DNA from: DAIMZM01 sp036733985
GTDB taxonomy: Bacteria; Bacillota; Dehalobacteriia; UBA4068
Assembly: GCA_036733985.1 (NCBI GenBank)
Contig: DAIMZM010000035.1
Location: 1-22,032, forward strand
Reading direction: 5' to 3'
Length of the DNA stretch: 22,032 bases
The notes beneath the pieces are model-generated. The model ran no database searches. It was not told the DNA's origin and was given only the letters and a program-made list of their open reading frames with translations. This document shows, one piece after another, positions 13,738 through 21,288 of this stretch (the first letter of the stretch is position 1; every line of letters begins with the position of its first letter). The translations under genes were made by a program, and so were the position numbers.

Positions 13738-15123
13738 ATGCCGGTAGCAGGAGCTTTTATTATGCCGCACCCGCCCGTCATTATTCCGGAAGTGGGCCGG
13801 GGCGAGGAAGCCAAAATCAGCGCCACCAGCCGGGCTTGCCAGGCGGTGGGCGGCCGTATCCGGGATTTAGCGCCCAAGACCATTGTATTGCTCTCGCCCC
13901 ATGCCACGCTATACGCGGATTATTTTCATATTTCTCCCGGCCAGTGCGCTCAGGGCAGCCTGGTGCGTTTCGGCGCGCCCGGCGTCCGCCTGAGCGTGGA
14001 ATATGATATGGAGCTCTCGGAAACCTTGGCCGGTTTAGCCGCGGAAAAGGATTTCCCCGCCGGGTTTGAAGGGGAGCGGGAGGCAGAACTGGATCATGGC
14101 AGCCTGATCCCCCTTTATTTCATCAATCAGGCTTATCGGAATTACCGCCTGGTGCGGATCGGCCTTTCCGGGCTTTCCGGCTACAGCCATTACCGCCTGG
14201 GACAACTGATTGCCCAGGCCGTGGCGGCCCTGGGCCGGCGGGTGGTGATCCTGGCCAGCGGCGATCTATCCCACCGCCTGCTGGCGGAGGGGCCCTATGG
14301 TTTCGACCCGGCCGGGCCGGAATTAGACCGGCAGATCTGCGTGGCGCTGGCCGCCGGGGATTTTGGCCAACTGCTGGAAATTCCCGCCGACCTGGCTGAG
14401 GCCGCGGGAGAATGCGGCCTGGGCAGCCTCCGCATCATGGCCGGCGCCTTGGATGGCCTGGCGGTGCAGCCGGAATTATTGAGCTATGAAGGACCCCTGG
14501 GCGTGGGCTATGCCGCGGCTGCTTTTGCCGTGACCGGGGGTGATCAAAGCCGCTGCTTCGGCCAGGCCTATCTGGACCAGGAGCGGCAAAAGCTCAGCCG
14601 TATCCAGGCCGGGGAGGACCCCTATGTGCGTTTGGCCCGTTTATCCCTGGAAACTTATGTGGGCCAGGGAGTCCGGGCGGAATTACCGGCGGGGCTGCCG
14701 CCGGAGCTGACGGAAAGGCGGGCCGGCGCCTTTGTTTCCCTGAAAAAGCAGGGCCAGCTCCGGGGCTGTATCGGCACCATCGCCTATACCGCCGACAGCC
14801 TGGCGGAAGAGATTATGCGCAACGCGGTCAGCGCGGGCACGGCTGACCCCCGCTTCGCCCCGGTGCGGCCGGGGGAATTGCCGGAGCTGGTCTACAGCGT
14901 GGATGTGCTGGGCGAGCCGGAGCCCGTCGATAGCCTGGAACAGCTGGAGCCCAAGACTTATGGCGTCATCGTCAGCCAGGGCCGCCGCCGGGGCTTGCTC
15001 CTGCCGGATCTGGAGGGTGTGGATACGCCGGAGCAGCAGGTGGCCATTGCCCGGGAAAAGGCGGGGATCAGCCCGGGGGAAGACTATCATCTGCAGCGTT
15101 TTCAGGTGGTGCGCCATCAATGA
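13738..15123 (+). CDS. LigB-like / AMMECR1 fusion protein of the AmmeMemoRadiSam system
   Basis: A 461-residue two-domain protein. Residues about 1-270 are a LigB/MEMO-like extradiol-dioxygenase fold with likely metal-site residues in MPHPPVIIPEVG (H11), LDHGSLIPLYF (H120) and ASGDLSH (H179). Residues about 294-461 are an AMMECR1 domain with the hallmark LRGCIGT (C344) and FVSLKKQGQ before it. In many bacteria and archaea AMMECR1, MEMO-type and a radical SAM protein occur together; here the first two are one chain and the radical SAM gene follows with a 4-base ATGA overlap. The chemistry of this set is, to my knowledge, not firmly established, so no reaction is claimed. The start follows AAGGGGGA (13724-13731) by six bases and the homology starts at residue 1. 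No clear promoter was found in the AT-rich region upstream. Confidence 0.92.
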   Translation: MPVAGAFIMPHPPVIIPEVGRGEEAKISATSRACQAVGGRIRDLAPKTIVLLSPHATLYADYFHISPGQCAQGSLVRFGAPGVRLSVEYDMELSETLAGLAAEKDFPAGFEGEREAELDHGSLIPLYFINQAYRNYRLVRIGLSGLSGYSHYRLGQLIAQAVAALGRRVVILASGDLSHRLLAEGPYGFDPAGPELDRQICVALAAGDFGQLLEIPADLAEAAGECGLGSLRIMAGALDGLAVQPELLSYEGPLGVGYAAAAFAVTGGDQSRCFGQAYLDQERQKLSRIQAGEDPYVRLARLSLETYVGQGVRAELPAGLPPELTERRAGAFVSLKKQGQLRGCIGTIAYTADSLAEEIMRNAVSAGTADPRFAPVRPGELPELVYSVDVLGEPEPVDSLEQLEPKTYGVIVSQGRRRGLLLPDLEGVDTPEQQVAIAREKAGISPGEDYHLQRFQVVRHQ

Positions 15124-15956
15124 TGACGGAGCGGAAGGCGGCCTGCGGCCTTTGCCCCCATGACTGCCGGCTGGAAGAGGGGGAAACCGGTTTTTGCGGC
15201 GCCAGGCGGGCGGAAGGCGGCCGGGTGGTGAACGCGGCTTACGGCCAGATCACCAGCCTGAGCCTGGATCCCATTGAGAAAAAGCCCCTGCGCCGTTTCC
15301 GGCCCGGGGCCATGATCTTATCCGTGGGCAGCTTTGGCTGCAATATGCGCTGCCCCTTCTGCCAGAACCATCAGATCTCCCAGGAGTGGCAGGGGGAAAG
15401 GCTGCTGCGGCTTGACCCGGCAGCCCTGGTGAAGCAGGCGGAGAGCCTGCTGGGCGAAGGAAATATCGGCATCGCCTACACCTATAATGAACCGCTGATC
15501 AATTACGAATACCTATGGGACGCTGGCCTGCTGGCCCATGAGCAAGGCCTGGTCAATGTGGCGGTTACCAACGGCCTGCTGAACGAAGGCCCCTTCCGCC
15601 GTCTGCTGCCGCTGCTGGATGCGCTGAATATCGACCTGAAAGGCTTCAATAGCGATTATTATGCCTGGCTGGGCGGGGATCTGGCCACGGTGAAGCGAAA
15701 TATCGCTCTGGCTGTCCGCAGCAGCCATGTGGAGCTGACCACCCTGATCGTGCCGGGGAAGAACGACAGCCCCGAGGAGATGGCGGCCCTTTCCGACTGG
15801 GTAGCCGGCTTATCGCCGGATATCCCCCTGCATATCAGCCGTTTCTTCCCCCGCTGGCAGCTGCATGAAAGCCGCCCTACGGATGTGGCTTTGATTTACC
15901 GCCTGGCGGAGATTGCCGGCAAGCGGCTGAAATACGTTTATACCGGGAATTGCTGA
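15120..15956 (+). CDS. AmmeMemoRadiSam system radical SAM protein
   Basis: A 278-residue radical SAM enzyme related to pyruvate-formate-lyase activases. The [4Fe-4S]/SAM motif is C74-x3-C78-x2-C81 in SFGCNMRCPFCQNHQIS. A second N-terminal cysteine group CGLCPHDCRLEEGETGFC (C9, C12, C16, C26) is typical of the AmmeMemoRadiSam radical SAM subfamily and may hold zinc or another cluster. Further marks are TYNEPLINYEY, NIDLKGFNSDYY and TTLIVPGKND. It starts inside the stop of the LigB/AMMECR1 gene (ATGA at 15120-15123), so the two proteins are made together and probably act together. The enzyme will need strictly reducing conditions, in line with an anaerobe. Its substrate is unknown. Confidence 0.93.
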   Translation: MMTERKAACGLCPHDCRLEEGETGFCGARRAEGGRVVNAAYGQITSLSLDPIEKKPLRRFRPGAMILSVGSFGCNMRCPFCQNHQISQEWQGERLLRLDPAALVKQAESLLGEGNIGIAYTYNEPLINYEYLWDAGLLAHEQGLVNVAVTNGLLNEGPFRRLLPLLDALNIDLKGFNSDYYAWLGGDLATVKRNIALAVRSSHVELTTLIVPGKNDSPEEMAALSDWVAGLSPDIPLHISRFFPRWQLHESRPTDVALIYRLAEIAGKRLKYVYTGNC

Positions 15957-16016
15957 CCCGGATCAGAAAACAGCTAAGCAGCTCAAGAATGGATAAGGAG
16001 ATAAATAGAGAGACAA

Positions 16017-16859
16017 ATGATACAGGATATCAAGCCCCGCCTTTACGACCCCGCCTATTCCCGGCGGCCGATCAGGCCTGGGGATTTTTTACTGGTGTTC
16101 CGGGGGGATCAGGTGCTCTTGGATATTAGGGATGGGGAAACCCGCCTGCCCGGGGCCAGCCTGCTGCGCCAGCCGGAACAAAGCGGGGAATACGCTTTTG
16201 CCATTGATGAGATGGGCTTCTATTTTGCGCCAACCGAAGCCTTGCGGCTGGAGCCGGGCCTGGAATGGCGGCCGGTGGGCAGCTTCCGGGAACTGCAGCC
16301 GGACTGGCTGGCTTTTGCCGGCATTACCGGCTATCATTTATGGCAGTGGCTGGTCAGCCATGCCTATTGCGGCCGCTGCGGCAGCGCCATGGAAAAAAGC
16401 CTGATCGAGCGGGCTTTGGTCTGCCCGGATTGCGGCCTGGTGGCTTATCCCCGCATTTCCCCGGCGGTGATCGTGGGCTTGCGGGACGGGGAGCGGCTGC
16501 TCCTGACCCGTTATGCCGGGCGGCCTTACCGCCGCTACGCGCTGATTGCCGGCTTCACGGAAATCGGCGAAAGCCTGGAGGACACGGTGCGGCGGGAAGT
16601 GATGGAAGAAACCGGCTTAAAGGTGCGGAACCTGCAATATTTCGCCAGCCAGCCCTGGGCTTTCAGCCAGTCCCTGCTGGCGGGCTTTTTCGCGGATTTG
16701 GAGGGTTCGGATCAGGTCAGCCTGAACGACGGCGAGCTGGCGGAAGCGGTCTGGTTCCGCCGGGAGGAAGTGCCGGAAAGCCCGGCCAATATCAGCCTGA
16801 CCGCCGCGATGATGGAAGCCTTCCGGCTGGGCCGGGATCGGCCGGATCAACAGGGCTGA
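16017..16859 (+). CDS. nudC: NADH pyrophosphatase / NAD-capped RNA decapping Nudix hydrolase NudC
   Basis: A 280-residue Nudix enzyme that splits NAD(H) into NMN(H) and AMP and, in studied bacteria, removes NAD caps from RNA. The N-terminal domain (about 1-110) is followed by a zinc ribbon with C118, C121, C136 and C139 (CGRCG ... CPDCG), then the Nudix box starting at G179 (GFTEIGESLEDT, then REVMEETGL), complete with E185, R193, E194, E197 and E198. Downstream the NudC signature SQPWAFSQS (211-219) sets it apart from other Nudix proteins. It lies 60 bp after the radical SAM gene, with AAGGAG at 15995-16000, rather far (16 bp) from ATG 16017, so expression may be modest. It converges on the DUF5131 gene with only 11 bp between the stops and no terminator visible there. 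Confidence 0.93.
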   Translation: MIQDIKPRLYDPAYSRRPIRPGDFLLVFRGDQVLLDIRDGETRLPGASLLRQPEQSGEYAFAIDEMGFYFAPTEALRLEPGLEWRPVGSFRELQPDWLAFAGITGYHLWQWLVSHAYCGRCGSAMEKSLIERALVCPDCGLVAYPRISPAVIVGLRDGERLLLTRYAGRPYRRYALIAGFTEIGESLEDTVRREVMEETGLKVRNLQYFASQPWAFSQSLLAGFFADLEGSDQVSLNDGELAEAVWFRREEVPESPANISLTAAMMEAFRLGRDRPDQQG

Positions 16860-16870
16860 ACCCCTTGCCT

Positions 16871-17605
16871 TTATTCCCCTTGGCCGGGTGCCTGATAGTC
16901 GATCCGGGCTTTCCGGGCCTGGCTGCTTTGGAGGCGGCGGGGGATTTGGTAGATCCGCCCGTCCTTCCGCAGCCTGGCCCCGGTTTGCCGGAACTGGAAG
17001 CTGACCCCGGCGGCCACGCATTGCTCCCGGAGAGAAAGCACCCATTGATAATCGCAGACCCGGGCTTCAAGTCCGCTTTCCCCGCCAGCCGCCAGCAGCT
17101 TGGCCCAAGGGCCCAGGCAGGCGGATAGATCCAGGGGCCCCAGCAAGGGCTCGCAGGCAATGCCTTTATGGCGGATGGGCGCGTCCCGGAAGATGGGCAG
17201 CCGGTAATCGGCCATGGCCTGGTTTTCCACAGTACAGATGATCCGTACATTCTCATAGCCCTGTCCCCAATCCGGGGGCAGGGCTTTTTCCAGGCGGTCG
17301 ATACGTTTGGTGAGGAAAATGAAGCAAAGATCAGGGCGGCGGCGCATCATCTCCCAGGCTTCCTGCCGCCAGGCGTCGGCGATATCCAATAAAAAATCCG
17401 AGGAAAAGCAGGTCCAAACCACTTCCCCGGCTGGTATTTTATAGCTGCCGTCCCTTTTCCGCCGGAGAGGCAGATCAAAATCCCCGGTTTTCCGCACCAG
17501 GGAAGCGTCGCCCCCATGCCGGGCGTCGATGCGGTAGACATAGCAATTCTGGCAGCCGGCGGAAAGCTTGCGGCAGCCATGCCAGGGATTCCAGTTAGCG
17601 CTCAT
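16871..17605 (-). CDS. DUF5131 (phage Gp37/Gp68-like) family protein
   Basis: A 244-residue protein of the Gp37/Gp68 group. It begins with the family signature NWNPWHGCRKLSAGCQNCYV, whose cysteines C11, C18 and C21 form a C-x6-C-x2-C set resembling a radical SAM-type or other Fe-S/metal site. Later family stretches are VVWTCFSSDFLL, IFLTKRIDRL, IACEPLLGPLDL and LAAGGESGLEARVCDY. Members occur in phages and bacterial genomes; the function is not settled, and a radical SAM-like enzyme is the usual suggestion. It is the last gene of the minus-strand operon, overlapping the end of the HAD gene by 11 bp with no clear Shine-Dalgarno, which implies translational coupling. No other phage gene is near. 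Confidence 0.88.
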   Translation of the reverse strand: MSANWNPWHGCRKLSAGCQNCYVYRIDARHGGDASLVRKTGDFDLPLRRKRDGSYKIPAGEVVWTCFSSDFLLDIADAWRQEAWEMMRRRPDLCFIFLTKRIDRLEKALPPDWGQGYENVRIICTVENQAMADYRLPIFRDAPIRHKGIACEPLLGPLDLSACLGPWAKLLAAGGESGLEARVCDYQWVLSLREQCVAAGVSFQFRQTGARLRKDGRIYQIPRRLQSSQARKARIDYQAPGQGE

Positions 17606-18257
17606 GGCTGGCCGGCAGCAGCAAATCCGTGAGCTGGCTGAAAGCGGTGATTTGTTCGTCGTAGGCCGTCAGGCTGCCGAAGCCGTAAGCGGCATAGATA
17701 AAGGGCAGGTTGTTTTCCCCGGCCGCCGCCTGATCCAGCGCCGTATCGCCAACGAACACCGGGGCCTGGAAACGGTTCCGGGCCATGATCAGGCGGATAT
17801 TTTCACCCTTATTTTGCTTTGTCTCGCCAAAGGTGATCCAGTCGCTGAAATAAGGGCCCAAGCCGGTCAGGTCGAAAAAGTTTTCAATATAGCCGGTTTC
17901 GCAATTGCTCACCAGGCAAAGCCGGTAGCCAGCAGCCAGCTGGGCCAGGGTTTCCGCCACGCCGGGATAGACTTTTCCCCCGGCTTTTTTCAGCCAGACC
18001 CGCTCTTCCGCCAGGCATTCCCTTACCAGGGCTTCCTGTGCCGCCGGGGCCAGGGCAGGGAAGAGCTTTTTACCGATATCGTCGATGCGCATACCCATCA
18101 GGGAACGGAATTCCGCCTCGGTAATAGGTTCCCGGAAAGGCGGGCGGCGTTCCAGGGCCCGCTGCCAAGCCTGGCTGACGCCGGCGGCGGAATCCCATAA
18201 AGTACCGTCCAGGTCGAAAAGCACCGCGTCCAGCCGGGAAAGATCAATAGATAACAT
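17595..18257 (-). CDS. HAD-superfamily phosphatase, phosphoglycolate-phosphatase-like
   Basis: A 220-residue HAD hydrolase. Motif I is FDLDGT with nucleophile D15 and acid D17, an alpha-helical cap follows (about 20-95), motif II is LVSNCET, a lysine is in KQNKGENI, and motif IV is FVGDTALDQAAA. This is the layout of Gph-like phosphatases that act on small phosphorylated metabolites; the cap sequence does not tell which one. It overlaps the DUF1648 gene upstream by 14 bp and the DUF5131 gene downstream by 11 bp, so it is inside a tightly packed operon. AGAGG lies a few bases before its ATG. Confidence 0.9.
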   Translation of the reverse strand: MLSIDLSRLDAVLFDLDGTLWDSAAGVSQAWQRALERRPPFREPITEAEFRSLMGMRIDDIGKKLFPALAPAAQEALVRECLAEERVWLKKAGGKVYPGVAETLAQLAAGYRLCLVSNCETGYIENFFDLTGLGPYFSDWITFGETKQNKGENIRLIMARNRFQAPVFVGDTALDQAAAGENNLPFIYAAYGFGSLTAYDEQITAFSQLTDLLLPASHER

Positions 18258-18744
18258 GCCGCGCCTCTGGCTGCTGCCGGGCAGCCCGCTTCACCCGCAC
18301 AAAGAATAAAACCACATCCAGAAACAGCAAGCCCAGGAAAACAAACATCAGCCAAGAGGGCAGGTTTGCCAGGCGCGCCGTGAAAAAGGTGATGGCGGAA
18401 AACATGGCGATCATGATCAGCTTTAAAAAGCCCATCATCAGCAGGGCTTCATGGATAACCCGCCGCCGGTTTTCATCGGTTATCCGTACCGGCAGATTGA
18501 TGTATTTGGGAAAAAACATGGAGAGACTGGTGGTGGCAAAAATAACGGCGGATAAGACCGGCAGCAACCAGATGCTGCTCCGGCCGCTCCAGCCGTCGAC
18601 CTCACCGGCAAAATTATAGTGAGTGGGTAATTGATCCGGCAGTTCCGGCCAGACAGCGAACACATACATAAAGGTGAGGAAGATCAGCAGGATGGAAAGC
18701 GCGTCCAAAACGATCAGCAGCGGCGTATAGCGGGGTTTGGTCAT
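18244..18744 (-). CDS. DUF1648-domain membrane protein
   Basis: A 166-residue integral membrane protein with about four transmembrane helices. The first loop carries the DUF1648 signature LPDQLPTHYNFAGEVDGWSG (35-54; the usual form is L-P-x-x-I-P-x-H-x-N-x-x-G-x-x-D). It ends with a short basic tail. DUF1648 proteins include SdpI-like immunity and other small membrane proteins, but no toxin gene is visible, so the role is open. AAGGA sits about eight bases before ATG 18744. It is the third gene of the minus-strand operon. Confidence 0.85.
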   Translation of the reverse strand: MTKPRYTPLLIVLDALSILLIFLTFMYVFAVWPELPDQLPTHYNFAGEVDGWSGRSSIWLLPVLSAVIFATTSLSMFFPKYINLPVRITDENRRRVIHEALLMMGFLKLIMIAMFSAITFFTARLANLPSWLMFVFLGLLFLDVVLFFVRVKRAARQQPEARHVIY

Positions 18745-18775
18745 AATTGATCCTTTCTCTTATGTTGTTCTCAGC

Positions 18776-19441
18776 TTAGGGGCGGGCCTCGTTGCCCACC
18801 TCGTTTTTACGGATCAGCTGATCCATATTGGCCACCAGCAGGGGCCCGGCAATGGTCAGCAGGGGCGCGTAATAAGCGGCTGCCAATCGGGCCCATTCCC
18901 AACAATTACCGGGACAAACCGGATCGCCTGCCGCAAAAACGAAGATCGTGATCACTGCCTCCGCCAGCAGGAAGAAGGCCGCCCACAGCTTCCAGACGCC
19001 GGCCCGCCGCTTTTCATAGCGCAGGGCGTTGATAAACTGCACCTCGGCGCTGTCCGGCTTGACCTGGGTAATATAAAACCAGGCGGCTGTGGCCGCGGCC
19101 AGCATAAACAGCAGGGAGACGGCAGCGCCGGGCCAGGCCAGGAAAACGATGAGGGGCATGGAAAAGATCCAGGCGATCACCGTGTATATCACAGCCGCCT
19201 GCAGGCAATCATTATGAAAGCGGCGCAGATAAACCAGGCGGTTGCCCTCCACCAGCTGACCGATATCTTTGACCTGGCTTTTGATCTCCGCCAGGGCGTC
19301 GCTTTCAGCCAGGCCCTGGGCCATCAGCCGCTCCATCCTGGCCCGCATGTTCACCAGGATGCCGGCCTTCATCTGCATGGCCAGGGCGGAATGGCCATAA
19401 TCGGCAAAGAGGATATCCAGATATTTCTGCAGCTCATCCAT
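18776..19441 (-). CDS. membrane protein with a HAAS/permease-prefix-like N-terminal helix bundle
   Basis: A 221-residue protein. The soluble N-terminal part (about 1-65) has alternating helices, LQKYLDILFADYG and RMERLMAQGLAESDALAEIK, ending in DIGQLVEGN. This resembles the short HAAS or permease-prefix domains that often accompany PadR regulators and membrane proteins in Bacillota (recalled resemblance). Four transmembrane helices follow (about 80-104, 108-130, 149-172 and 185-208). GGAG lies eight bases before ATG 19441. The gene starts 4 bp after the stop of the small two-helix protein and is 31 bp before the DUF1648 gene. Function unknown; the pairing suggests a membrane complex. Confidence 0.75.
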   Translation of the reverse strand: MDELQKYLDILFADYGHSALAMQMKAGILVNMRARMERLMAQGLAESDALAEIKSQVKDIGQLVEGNRLVYLRRFHNDCLQAAVIYTVIAWIFSMPLIVFLAWPGAAVSLLFMLAAATAAWFYITQVKPDSAEVQFINALRYEKRRAGVWKLWAAFFLLAEAVITIFVFAAGDPVCPGNCWEWARLAAAYYAPLLTIAGPLLVANMDQLIRKNEVGNEARP

Positions 19442-19445
19442 GGGC

Positions 19446-19676
19446 TTACTCCGAATCCTGGTCTGCGAAGCCTAAGGCTTTATTGCGGCGGCGCTCCTCC
19501 CGTGCCAGCCGGCGGCGTTCCCGGCTTAAAGCGATGCTGGCGGATAGGTAGACCACGGTAATCAGAATAATGGCAAAAGCGATCCAGTTCAGGGTGGTGA
19601 CTTTGCCGTAGTCCACCTCAAACATGTATAATACCGATATGGCCAGCAACCCCGCCATGCTTAAGACATTTTTCAT
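19446..19676 (-). CDS. small two-helix membrane protein
   Basis: A 76-residue protein with two transmembrane helices (about 4-19 and 29-49) and a strongly basic, arginine-rich cytoplasmic tail (SRERRRLAREERRRNKALG). AAAGGGGG lies about eight bases before ATG 19676. It is the first gene of the minus-strand operon, directly before the HAAS-like membrane protein. I do not recognise a family. The good ribosome site, the promoter upstream and tight gene spacing support it as real. Confidence 0.75.
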   Translation of the reverse strand: MKNVLSMAGLLAISVLYMFEVDYGKVTTLNWIAFAIILITVVYLSASIALSRERRRLAREERRRNKALGFADQDSE

Positions 19677-19721
19677 TCCAGCGCCCCCTTTATGGCATGG
19701 CCAATAATTAACTTTGTTTGA

Positions 19722-19750
19722 AGTATATAATTTTCCGCCCAGGATGTCAA
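19722..19750 (-). promoter_or_regulatory. promoter of the five-gene minus-strand operon
   Basis: On the minus strand a perfect TTGACA (19750-19745), 17 bp, then TATACT (19727-19722). The RNA would start near 19715, about 38 bases before ATG 19676. Confidence 0.8.
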
Positions 19751-19861
19751 TGCAGGGGCAAACAGCGGCAGGTTGATTTATTGGATGCGCGATAGCAGGT
19801 GAATGCAGGCTTGCCGCGAATAATATACTAATATGCTAAATTTTGCGGAGGAGAGCGATAT

Positions 19862-20440
19862 ATGTACACAAGAGAACAAATCCTGGCTATTTTTCGTGAA
19901 AAGGAAGTATTGCTGGAAGGCCATTTCCGTTTGACCTCCGGCAAGCATGCCGCCTATTATATGCAATGCGCCAAGCTTCTGCAATATCCGGAAGCTGCCG
20001 GCCCTCTTTGCGCCCAACTGGCCGGTTATTTTGCGGATGTGGGGGTTACCGTGGTGGCGGGCCCGGCCACCGGCGCGATTATCATCGCTTATGAAGCTGC
20101 CCGGGCCTTGGGGGTAAAAACAGTTTTTACCGAACGGGAAGAGGGCAAAATGGTTCTGCGCCGGGGCTTCAGCGTCAAGCCGGAGGACAAGGTGTTGGTG
20201 GTGGAGGATGTGGTGACCACCGGCGGCTCGGTGCGGGAAGTGATCGACGTTATGGGCGAGCTGGGCGCGGAAGTGGTTGGCGTGGGCGTGCTGGTGGACC
20301 GCACCAATGGTAAAATTGATTTCGGCGTACCGCTGCAAGCCCTGCTGCCCATGGAGATCGAAAGCTTCGCGGCGGAGGATTGCCCCCTGTGCAAAGAAGG
20401 AAAGCTGCCGGCGATCAAGCCCGGCAGCCGGCAAATTTAA
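19862..20440 (+). CDS. pyrE: orotate phosphoribosyltransferase
   Basis: A 192-residue type I phosphoribosyltransferase that joins orotate to PRPP to give OMP in UMP synthesis. The N-terminal part reads LLEGHFRLTSGKHAAYYMQC, and the PRPP-binding motif is VLVVEDVVTTGGS (111-123). The EGHF-LxSG-H start and the C-terminal AEDCPLC segment place it in the PyrE branch typical of Thermus-like and clostridial enzymes. GGAGGA (19847-19852) is nine bases before ATG 19862. It stands apart from any other pyrimidine gene and is followed by a GntR regulator after 37 bp. An 8-bp hairpin covers its last codons (20404-20428). No confident promoter was found; several AT-rich hexamers lie at 19822-19840. Confidence 0.95.
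   Translation: MYTREQILAIFREKEVLLEGHFRLTSGKHAAYYMQCAKLLQYPEAAGPLCAQLAGYFADVGVTVVAGPATGAIIIAYEAARALGVKTVFTEREEGKMVLRRGFSVKPEDKVLVVEDVVTTGGSVREVIDVMGELGAEVVGVGVLVDRTNGKIDFGVPLQALLPMEIESFAAEDCPLCKEGKLPAIKPGSRQI
20404..20428 (+). other. hairpin in the 3' end of pyrE
   Basis: GCTGCCGG (20404-20411) and CCGGCAGC (20421-20428) pair across a nine-base loop inside the last codons of pyrE. There is no T-tract after it, so it is more likely an mRNA-stabilising or attenuating element than a full terminator. Confidence 0.35.
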
Positions 20441-20477
20441 CCATTAAGCAGCTGGTTCTGCTATTCAGGAGAAGTGT

Positions 20478-21206
20478 ATGATCCAAGATCATGAAGCGAT
20501 TAATGAATCGATTAACGACGCCTTCAGCGGCTTTCCCGAATACGCGGCCCGCAATGAGTTCGTGCCCATGCGGGAGCTGATCTACCAGTATATGCGGGAG
20601 GCCATTATCAACCGCAGCATCCCCTCTGGCGCGCATTTGGTTGAGGACGACCTGGCCCGCTACCTGAGCGCCAGCCGCACCCCGGTGCGGGAGGCCCTGC
20701 GTAAGCTGGAAAGCGAAGGCTTGGTGAAGCATCACCGCCGCCGGGGGGTGGAAGTCCGGCAGCTCAGCCTGAAGGATGTGGCGGATATTTACGATCTGAC
20801 CACCGTGCTGGAAGGCTATGCGGCCAAGCTGGTGGCGGAAAGCGTGGCCCAGGATACCCTGGACAAATTGCAGCGCCTGCTCAACAGCATGAAAATGTCC
20901 ATCGAGGGCAGCGACGGCGTTCTGGAGAAGGAACTGCACCAGGAATTCCATTTCACGATTTACGAAGCCTGCAATAATAAGCGCTTAGAAAATATGCTGA
21001 GAATGTACAATGATTATATTCAGCTGTTCCGCGCCTACACCCTAAGGATACCCGGCCGCCTGCAGCATTCCTGGGAGGAGCATGACAGCATACTCCGGGC
21101 CATTGAAATGCGGGACGGGGAACTGGCTCAGCAGCGGGCTTATGACCATTTAAGCTGCTCAAAAGAGCTGTTTCTCCGTCAATGGCAGGCCATGGGCGAA
21201 GAATAG
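20478..21206 (+). CDS. GntR-family regulator, FadR/FCD subgroup
   Basis: A 242-residue regulator. The winged helix (about 30-98) reads VEDDLARYLSASRTPVREALRKLESEGLV, the classic GntR recognition region. The C-terminal FCD domain (about 105-230) has DLTTVLEGYAAKLVAE, ELHQEFHFTIYEACNN and, late, SWEEHDSIL and AYDHL. The histidines are where FCD proteins bind a metal with their carboxylate ligand. Such regulators answer to organic acids or purine/pyrimidine-related metabolites. AGGAGA lies five bases before ATG 20478. It sits between pyrE and a MocA-type gene, so control of molybdenum-enzyme or nucleobase catabolism is possible but not shown. The N-terminal 25 residues before the helix-turn-helix are longer than usual. 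Confidence 0.92.
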   Translation: MIQDHEAINESINDAFSGFPEYAARNEFVPMRELIYQYMREAIINRSIPSGAHLVEDDLARYLSASRTPVREALRKLESEGLVKHHRRRGVEVRQLSLKDVADIYDLTTVLEGYAAKLVAESVAQDTLDKLQRLLNSMKMSIEGSDGVLEKELHQEFHFTIYEACNNKRLENMLRMYNDYIQLFRAYTLRIPGRLQHSWEEHDSILRAIEMRDGELAQQRAYDHLSCSKELFLRQWQAMGEE

Positions 21207-21288
21207 GCCTGCTGTTTCCCGGGCATAATGCGCCTACGGGGAAACTTAAGGCAGCGGCGCCGCTGCCGCTTTACGGAGGTGCACAACC
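21207..21288 (+). promoter_or_regulatory. foldable leader before the mocA-type gene
   Basis: Two stems fit this gap: GTTTCCC (21214-21220) with GGGAAAC (21239-21245), and the perfect palindrome GGCAGCGGC / GCCGCTGCC (21250-21267). GGAGG (about 21275-21279) follows, then ATG 21289. There is no T-tract. It may be an attenuator, a structured RNA leader or a simple 3' end of the gntR-type message. I could not match it to a known riboswitch. Confidence 0.35.

Noticed and set aside
16265..17128. 287-codon plus-strand frame overlapping nudC and the DUF5131 gene
   Set aside because: Gly/Pro/Arg-rich off-frame reading of nudC; it conflicts with two well-supported genes.
18737..19561. 274-codon plus-strand frame opposite the membrane-protein operon
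   Set aside because: The minus strand has a consensus promoter, ribosome sites and clear transmembrane proteins; the plus frame looks like reversed membrane-protein codons.
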